A DNA stretch of 64,000 bases from Parastagonospora avenae f. sp. tritici 18332-5 (Eukaryota > Ascomycota > Dothideomycetes > Pleosporales > Phaeosphaeriaceae), in contig JAFJTR010000028.1 in the NCBI GenBank assembly GCA_022559985.1, positions 186,001-250,000 on the forward strand. Direction: 5' to 3'. The position numbers and the translations under genes are program-made. The notes beneath the pieces are model-generated. The model ran no database searches, was not told the DNA's origin, and saw only the letters and a list, made by a program, of their open reading frames with translations. Shown in pieces: positions 57,773 to 64,000 of this stretch (position 1 is its first letter; each line of letters opens with the position of its first letter).

Positions 57773-58014
57773 CGTCGATTCGAGCGCGGGCAGCGGGCAG
57801 TCGCGATACAGAGGCAGCACAAACACGGCAACAAACACAGTAATCTCGACACGCAGACGCGACAATCGGGAAGCAGCGACACAATCGTGCCTGCCGCCCT
57901 TTGCCAGTTGCGGTGGTTGCTATGGAAGGCGCGTTGGGGGCGGTGAGGGAGATTCTGGCAGGCAGCCCCGCGCTGATTGGGTGGTCGTAGCTTTCTCTGG
58001 GTTTCTGCCGCTCT

Positions 58015-58032
58015 GTCTAGAAGATTCTCGAG
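58015..58032. promoter_or_regulatory. Heat-shock element, proximal
   Basis: gtCtaGAAgaTTCtcGAG: two perfect and two imperfect alternating nGAAn/nTTCn units in register, about 250 bp before the HSP90 ATG and 35 bp after a reverse CCAAT box. Confidence 0.65.
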
Positions 58033-58283
58033 CTCCACCACAGCCTATATCAGCGTCAATTCCACCGTTGCACCCAATTCTCCCCCATCGAATTGCTTCT
58101 TACACCTGCACCACTACTTAGACAACTTGTCTACCATCCTGCTCTCACATATACCCCTCCAGTAGAGCCTAGCAGTCGACTCACACCCCCACCTAATCTG
58201 TAAGAGCTGCCTCTCAGCCTAGCCCACCACTCCAGTCCACTTTTTCTGACAGACCCCGCAGTCACACACACACAACCGCCATC

Positions 58284-60395
58284 ATGTCTTCGGAGACTTT
58301 CGAGTTCCAGGCCGAGATCTCGCAGTTGCTCGGCCTTATCATCAACACGGTCTACTCAAACAAGGAGATCTTCCTGCGAGAACTCATCTCCAACGCCTCC
58401 GATGCGCTCGACAAGATCCGATATGAGGCACTGTCAGACCCCAGCAAGCTGGACTCCGGCAAGGACCTCCGCATCGACATCATCCCCAACAAGGAGAACA
58501 AGACCCTGACCATTCAGGACAGCGGTATTGGCATGACCAAGGCCGACCTCATCAACAACCTTGGTACCATTGCCCGCTCAGGAACCAAGCAGTTTATGGA
58601 GGCACTGTCAGCCGGTGCTGATATTTCCATGATTGGCCAGTTCGGTGTTGGTTTCTACTCTGCATACCTCGTCGCTGACCGCGTCACCGTCGTCTCAAAG
58701 AACAACGACGACGAGCAGTACGTCTGGGAGTCCTCCGCCGGAGGCACCTTCAAGATTGCCGAGGACACCGAGGGCGAGCAGATCGGCCGCGGTACCAAGA
58801 TCATCCTCCACCTCAAGGATGAGCAGATGGACTACTTGAATGAGTCCAAGATCAAGGAGGTCGTCAAGAAGCACTCCGAGTTCATCTCATACCCCATCTA
58901 CCTCCACGTCCTGAAGGAGACCGAGAAGGAGGTCGAGGACGACGAGGCCGAGGAGACCACCGAGGGTGACGAGAAGAAGCCCAAGGTTGAGGAGGTTGAC
59001 GATGAGGAAGAAGAGAAGAAGGAGAAGAAGACCAAGAAGGTCAAGGAGTCCAAGATCGAGGAGGAAGAGCTCAACAAGCAGAAGCCCATCTGGACTCGCA
59101 ACCCCTCAGACATCACCACCGAGGAGTACGCATCGTTCTACAAGTCGCTCTCCAACGATTGGGAGGACCACCTTGCCGTTAAGCACTTCTCTGTCGAGGG
59201 TCAGCTCGAGTTCCGCGCCATCCTCTTCGTGCCCAAGCGCGCTCCCTTCGACCTGTTCGAGACCAAGAAGACCAAGAACAACATCAAGCTCTACGTACGC
59301 CGTGTCTTCATCACTGACGATGCCACCGACCTTATCCCCGAGTGGCTCAGCTTCGTCAAGGGTGTTGTCGACTCTGAGGACCTTCCTCTCAACCTGTCTC
59401 GTGAGACTCTCCAGCAGAACAAGATCATGAAGGTCATCCGCAAGAACATTGTCAAGAAGACCCTCGAGCTCTTCAACGAGATCGCCGAGGACCGCGAGCA
59501 GTTCGACAAGTTCTACGCTGCTTTCGGCAAGAACATCAAGCTCGGTATCCACGAGGACTCCCAGAACCGCCAGTCGCTTGCCAAGCTTCTGCGATTCAAC
59601 TCCACCAAGTCTGCTGATGAGCTGACCTCCCTCACCGACTACGTCACCCGCATGCCCGAGCACCAGAAGAACATGTACTACATTACTGGCGAGTCTCTCA
59701 AGGCTGTCCAGAAGTCGCCCTTCCTCGACACCCTCAAGTCCAAGGGCTTCGAGGTCCTCTTCCTAGTCGACCCTATCGATGAGTACGCCATGACCCAGCT
59801 AAAGGAGTTCGACGGCAAGAAGCTCGTCGATATCACCAAGGACTTCGAGCTTGAGGAGTCCGAGGAGGAGAAGAAGGAGCGTGAGGCTGAGGAGAAGGAG
59901 TTTGAGGGTCTGGCTAAGAGCCTCAAGACCGTCCTTGGCGACAAGGTCGAGAAGGTCGTTGTCTCCCACATGCTCTCTGGCTCACCTTGCGCTATCCGTA
60001 CTGGCCAGTTCGGTTGGTCCGCCAATATGGAGCGTATCATGAAGGCCCAGGCTCTCCGTGACACCTCTATGAGCTCGTACATGTCTTCCAAGAAGACCTT
60101 TGAGATCTCGCCCAAGTCTCCTATCATCAAGGAGCTCAAGCGCAAGGTTGAGGCCGACGGTGAGGACGACCGCACCGTCAAGTCCATCACCCTCCTTCTC
60201 TTCGAGACCTCGCTTCTCGTCTCTGGATTCACCATCGACGAGCCCGTCCAGTACGCCGAGCGCATCCACAAGCTTGTGTCTCTCGGTCTGAACGTCGACG
60301 AGGAGGTCGAGACCGAGCAGGAGGCCAAGGCTGATACCTCGGCGGCAGAGGCACCAGCGGCGGCTGGCGAGAGCGCTATGGAGGAGGTTGACTAA
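58284..60395 (+). CDS. hsp90: Heat shock protein 90 (cytosolic chaperone)
   Basis: ATP-driven chaperone for kinases, receptors and regulators. Intronless, 703 aa, usual fungal length. N-terminal GHKL ATPase domain: ETFEFQAEISQLLGLIINTVY, LRELISNASDALDKIRY with the ATP-contacting Glu/Asn, QDSGIGMTKADL and GQFGVGFYSAYLVAD. Charged Glu/Lys linker at about residues 215-270. Middle domain: KPIWTRNP, LPLNLSRETLQQNKI with the catalytic-loop Arg. C-terminal dimerisation domain ends in MEEVD, the TPR co-chaperone site, so it is cytosolic, not ER or mitochondrial. Codon use is strongly biased to C/G-ending codons, as expected for a highly expressed gene. Two heat-shock elements upstream fit stress induction. 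Confidence 0.98.
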   Translation: MSSETFEFQAEISQLLGLIINTVYSNKEIFLRELISNASDALDKIRYEALSDPSKLDSGKDLRIDIIPNKENKTLTIQDSGIGMTKADLINNLGTIARSGTKQFMEALSAGADISMIGQFGVGFYSAYLVADRVTVVSKNNDDEQYVWESSAGGTFKIAEDTEGEQIGRGTKIILHLKDEQMDYLNESKIKEVVKKHSEFISYPIYLHVLKETEKEVEDDEAEETTEGDEKKPKVEEVDDEEEEKKEKKTKKVKESKIEEEELNKQKPIWTRNPSDITTEEYASFYKSLSNDWEDHLAVKHFSVEGQLEFRAILFVPKRAPFDLFETKKTKNNIKLYVRRVFITDDATDLIPEWLSFVKGVVDSEDLPLNLSRETLQQNKIMKVIRKNIVKKTLELFNEIAEDREQFDKFYAAFGKNIKLGIHEDSQNRQSLAKLLRFNSTKSADELTSLTDYVTRMPEHQKNMYYITGESLKAVQKSPFLDTLKSKGFEVLFLVDPIDEYAMTQLKEFDGKKLVDITKDFELEESEEEKKEREAEEKEFEGLAKSLKTVLGDKVEKVVVSHMLSGSPCAIRTGQFGWSANMERIMKAQALRDTSMSSYMSSKKTFEISPKSPIIKELKRKVEADGEDDRTVKSITLLLFETSLLVSGFTIDEPVQYAERIHKLVSLGLNVDEEVETEQEAKADTSAAEAPAAAGESAMEEVD

Positions 60396-61064
60396 GCGTA
60401 TCGCCTTCGGTTCGCTTTCGAAAAGTTTGGTTGGCGCTTTGATATCCCCTTCATGTGTCATGGCTTTCCTTTCCTTGCTGCACCTCTTGCATGACGGAGC
60501 TTAATCTATGCCGGCGTCTTAGAGTGGTGATTTCACGCTTCACGAGTAAATGCATTTTCCCACATGTACTCATACCTTAGGTAGCTGAGCAGCCTCAGTA
60601 GTATCATGAATGACGTTAAAGTTCAGAACACTGTAGTACAGATATCATGTTGTGGTGGGGAACACTGATGGAAGTTGGATTCCCAAGTTCGCTTCGTCCC
60701 GTATCCAAGTTTCAGATTGCGTCCTGCCCACTTACTGACCTGCTTTCGTACGGCTCTTTCTCCGAACCATGCCTATTATTTGATGTGGAACTAACATTAT
60801 CAGGGTTTCCGCTGTCTAAGGCCGGTGTAACGGTGATCGTCCCGCGTTGGAAAACAGGATCTCAGTTGAGGCATGTCGCTGTTGCACAACAGCAGGGTTC
60901 AGCACATCCAATGACGTAAGACGCAAGACGCATCATGATCATAATGTCTAGAACACGAACCTGTGACATTGAAACTGAATCGATCTGTTTGAACACATGC
61001 TTTGATTCTTTCAACACTAATAACACAACTTCTCCATTGTTTGAGTGATCTATCAAGTTCCATC
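60396..61064. other. Intergenic, 0.67 kb
   Basis: HSP90 3' region and promoter of the next gene. Nothing specific seen. Confidence 0.45.
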
Positions 61065-62461
61065 ATGTCGGCAGTAGATCAGCTCAAGCAGCAAAATGCT
61101 GCTTTGCAGTGTAAGTTGCTAGTTCCTATAGGGCACGATCTATCTAACATATATCGTAGCCAGCGTAGGGAACTTGTCGAAAGTTGCCCAAGGTGCCGGA
61201 CCTGCAGCGAAGAAGACTATAGCGACTCCCACCAAGAACACAACATCGACTGCCTCAAAACCTACTCCTGTCAAGAAGCCTGCCACTACTTCCACTACTG
61301 CCACTACTGCCACTACTGGTACCGATACTGCCGCTGCCCCCGTGAGGAAGGCCCCTCGAAAACTGAATGCCGCGGGTACTTCGACTCCCACGCCAGCTCA
61401 ACCAAAAGCCCCCGTGCTCGCAAAGGCAACGCCCGTCAAAGCAAGGACACCACTTGGAACGCAAAAGACACTTCCGATCGGATCGAACAAGCCAACAACT
61501 GCATCGACGCCCGTCAAGAAAACTCCAGTCACCGCGACAAAGACACCAGTCGGCAGTGCATCGAAGCCCACAGCTGTCAAGAAAGACACCCCAAGCGCAG
61601 AGAAGAAAACGACCACTCCAGCAGCACCCACCGCCAAAACATCTCCCATCAAGAGAACCCCCACGAAGACAGTGAACCCAGATGGTAAGCCCTTTCCCCT
61701 TCCCTCCAACCCATCCAACCCATACTAAACACGCACCTCCTCACCAAGGAACATACCCCACCCCCCTCTCCACAATTAACGCTCATCCCGCACCAGGCCA
61801 GACCATCTCCAAGCCTACCGGCGCTCTCTCCCGCACCGTGAACACCGGCACCAGCGCGCTCAACAAAACCGTCGGCACCACCACCGGCACGCTCAACACC
61901 GTGACCGACTCCGCCACCTCAGGCCTCAACACAGGCTTAAACACCGTAACAGGCGGTGTGGGCAAGGGCCTTGACGCCATCCCTGGGGGTGCTGGGAAGC
62001 CCGTCAAACATGTGACGGATAACGTGGGCAAGACGGCCACCGGCGCGGCGGATAATGTGTACTACACGGCAGGCGCGGCGACCAAGGGTCTGCAGGGCAC
62101 GGTGAGCAAGACGACGGGCGCGATTGGAAGGGGGGATGTCAAGGGTACGGCGGCGGGTGTGACGAGTGGTGTTGGGAATACTGTCACTGGAGTTGGGAAG
62201 GGCGCGGGGAATCTTGTGGGCGATGCGGTGGGCGGGGTAGGGAAGACGGTGGGAGGGCCGTTGGGGGATGTAGTTGGAGGGGTAGGGAGGGGGGCGAATA
62301 ATGCCGTGTCTGGGATTACTGGGGGCTTAGGCGAGGGCGTGGGAAAGTTGGGCAAGGGAGATGTTATTGGGGGTGTGGGCAGTACGCTTGGTGGTGTGGG
62401 TAAGGGTGTGAGCGGGTTGTTTGGGGGCTTTGGGCAGGGCGGGAAGGAGGAGGAGAAATGA
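61065..62461 (+). CDS. Two-part low-complexity protein (Lys/Thr/Pro half, Gly/Val half)
   Basis: Three exons: 61065-61110, 61160-61684 and 61749-62461 (introns 49 and 64 bp), 427 aa. After MSAVDQLKQQNAALQ come about 170 residues of Lys/Thr/Pro/Ala repeats (variants of TPVKKTP, SKPTAVKK), resembling linker-histone tails. The second half is built of irregular 11-residue-like repeats rich in Gly, Val, Thr and Asn (TSGLNTGLNTVTGGVGKG, GVGNTVTGVGKGAGNLVG, DVIGGVGSTLGGVGKGVSG), which resemble the repeats of LEA-type or granule-associated fungal proteins. No enzyme motif, signal peptide or membrane helix. It could be a stress protein, but function is unknown. Unusually long stop-free frames on the other strand are composition artefacts. 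Confidence 0.78.
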
Positions 62462-62761
62462 AGGCGAATGGAATGGTGGTTAGAGACGGTGGAGGGGTGG
62501 GATACGCTGTCCGAGCAGTATTGGGAGGAGGTCGATGAGTATGTTTGACTGCGCGGTTTGATGTTTGATATTTGCTCGAGGGATGGGGAGTTCTGGGGCT
62601 GTTGTATGTAACGAAAGAGATCTGAATCTGACTGCCATTCCTGTCGCCGAAGCATCGCTACCTTGTTTCAACTTGAAAAGAAAGGGTATCATAATCATTC
62701 TGTCTGAGAATAAGCGAGAAGTGCCTTCGTAATTGCCTTCTTTGATGTACGCTGGTGCACC
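62462..62761. other. Intergenic between convergent genes, 300 bp
   Basis: Short shared 3' region; nothing seen. Confidence 0.45.
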
Positions 62762-63992
62762 TCACGAGCCTGGATTGACGCCTTGGTCCTCGGCCTTTCG
62801 AATCAACCCTTCGTCTGGCTTCACTCGCTGCGCCCACTCGGTCCAGCTTCCATCATACAGGCGTCGCTGTTCAGTAGGGTACCCGGCTTCGGCCAAGGCA
62901 GCGTCGATTACTGCTGCTGTGACGCCGGTTCCGCAGCTACTGATGATGGGCTTTGAGGCATCGACGCCTTTCGACTTGAAAATAGCTTGGAGTTCTGACG
63001 CTGGTAGCAGAGTCTTGTCCTTAGGGTCCAGGAGTTCGGTGATGGGCATTGAGATGGAGTACGGGATGTGTCCGGAAGAAAGACCTGTCAGTGTCAGTGA
63101 AACCGCTGGCAACTCCGTTATCGACTACGATGAATAGTGACCGGGGTGCAATCGTACGTTGCCTGTCCGGCAGCGTAGAGCTATACGCAACGATGCTGGG
63201 CTATGGACGTGACAGCAACACTTTGCTTGGTTTTCTCGTAGCTGAGAACATGACGATCAACTTACCCTCTCTTGGCTCCGGAAGCTTACCCTCCCATCTT
63301 CCCTTGCTCCTCGCATCCAGAATTTGTGTCTCCTCGGCGCCCTCCTTCTTCATCTCCTTTGCAAGCTCCTTGATCTCCTCGAATGCAATGACTTTGCTTT
63401 CGTCAAGCTCCGGGACAGGATACTCGGTCGGGGACGGCTCCTTTCCTTCGCCACTCTCTGTTGGATAGCCTTCCTCAACCCACTTCTTGAAATTGTTCAA
63501 CACATGGACATTCTCATGCCCGAAGACCTTGAGCGTCCAGCCAACCCGCGGGGCACTGAATATGCCGAGCTCTTTAGTGTCATACACAACCACACTGTCC
63601 TCTCGGCGAATACCCATATGCTGCATTGCTTCGGCGAAGATCTTTGGGGAGGGAAGCATGTGCGGATACGGTGAGTGCGGGTCTTTGACTGCATCGAGAT
63701 CAAAGAAGCGAGCGTGTGGAATGCGCTGTTCGAGGAAGGTCTTGTAGCCATCACGGCCATCATTGGGCAAAAACCACGAGGCACATAGGGGAATTGTCCT
63801 CGGTGCAGTGGAGAGCTTGCTGTGTACGTTCTTCTGCAGAGCCGAGTTGAGTTCAGCAGGCGTGACAATATACGTGTCCAGAGTGAACTGAGACGACATG
63901 GCGCGTCTGCAGCTAATCGAAGCGACTGGCCTGAGGGAAGACGAGAGCGCCGACAGTGGTCGCAGAGAGCAACGGAAGCTTGAGACGAACAT
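62762..63992 (-). CDS. TUM1: 3-mercaptopyruvate/thiosulfate sulfurtransferase (Tum1-like rhodanese)
   Basis: Transfers sulfane sulfur, in yeast supporting tRNA wobble-uridine thiolation. Two exons, 63992-63266 and 63084-62762, 349 aa, with an unusually long 181-bp intron. Two tandem rhodanese domains: the inactive N-terminal one (LCASWFLPNDGRDGYKTFLEQRIPHARFFDLD, VVVYDTKELGIFSAPRVGWTLKVFGH) and the C-terminal one (ILDARSKGRWEG, EPREG/LSSGHIPYSISMP) with the active-site loop SSCGTGVTAAV. CG(S/T)GVT is the mercaptopyruvate-type loop, unlike the CRKGVT of thiosulfate enzymes. The first 31 residues are Arg/Ser-rich and acid-free, a mitochondrial presequence, and a second ATG (MSSQFTLD) could give a cytosolic form. 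The ATG lies 9 bp from the window end, so the promoter is outside. Confidence 0.92.
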
Positions 63993-64000
63993 GGTGGAAG

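Larger units (their letters stand above)
57500..58283. promoter_or_regulatory. HSP90 upstream region
   Basis: 784 bp between the divergent 2EXR-like gene and the HSP90 ATG. Contains two heat-shock elements and a reverse CCAAT box (57976-57980), listed or noted separately, then a long CT-rich 5' leader ending in CCGCCATCATG. Confidence 0.6.

Overview
The window looks like nuclear DNA from a filamentous ascomycete. Genes have short GT-AG introns (about 45-80 nt, CTAAC/CTGAC-type branch sites). The families are typically fungal: AA9 lytic polysaccharide monooxygenases, a GH105 hydrolase, a C2H2+Zn2Cys6 regulator, GT90, a Dal5-type MFS permease, an Adp1-type ABC transporter and a LaeA-like methyltransferase. 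The content fits Dothideomycetes best, but no species can be named. I reconstructed exon structures by hand; most models were checked by frame closure (total length divisible by three) and by continuity of family motifs across the junctions.

Layout. 0-11 kb is mostly housekeeping: the end of an unknown gene, mitochondrial succinate-semialdehyde dehydrogenase, a PLP aminotransferase, an Adp1-like ABC transporter and N-myristoyltransferase. 12-22 kb holds lineage-type proteins (a multi-pass membrane protein, an EGF-like single-pass protein, a disordered protein) separated by long non-coding stretches, including a 137-bp tandem duplication and a 93-bp hairpin. 22-32 kb has the kinetochore subunit Nnf1, an AA9 LPMO, a methyltransferase, a small membrane protein and a GT90 glycosyltransferase.

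33-43 kb is the most accessory part. Next to an AT-rich relic lie two head-to-head transcription-factor genes, then a cytochrome P450 and a phenol-hydroxylase-type FAD monooxygenase. This resembles a small oxidative catabolic or secondary-metabolite locus with local regulators. It has no synthase or synthetase backbone gene.

43-64 kb: an acidic DUF2457-like protein, an HSL-type alpha/beta hydrolase with a probable 13-nt microexon, and then a plausible plant cell-wall set: an anion:cation-symporter-type MFS permease, a divergent signal-less (cytosolic) GH105 hydrolase and an AA9 LPMO. After these come a 2EXR-like protein, intronless HSP90 with two heat-shock elements upstream, a low-complexity protein and a Tum1-type mercaptopyruvate sulfurtransferase. 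I found no tRNA, rRNA, CRISPR array or intact transposon.
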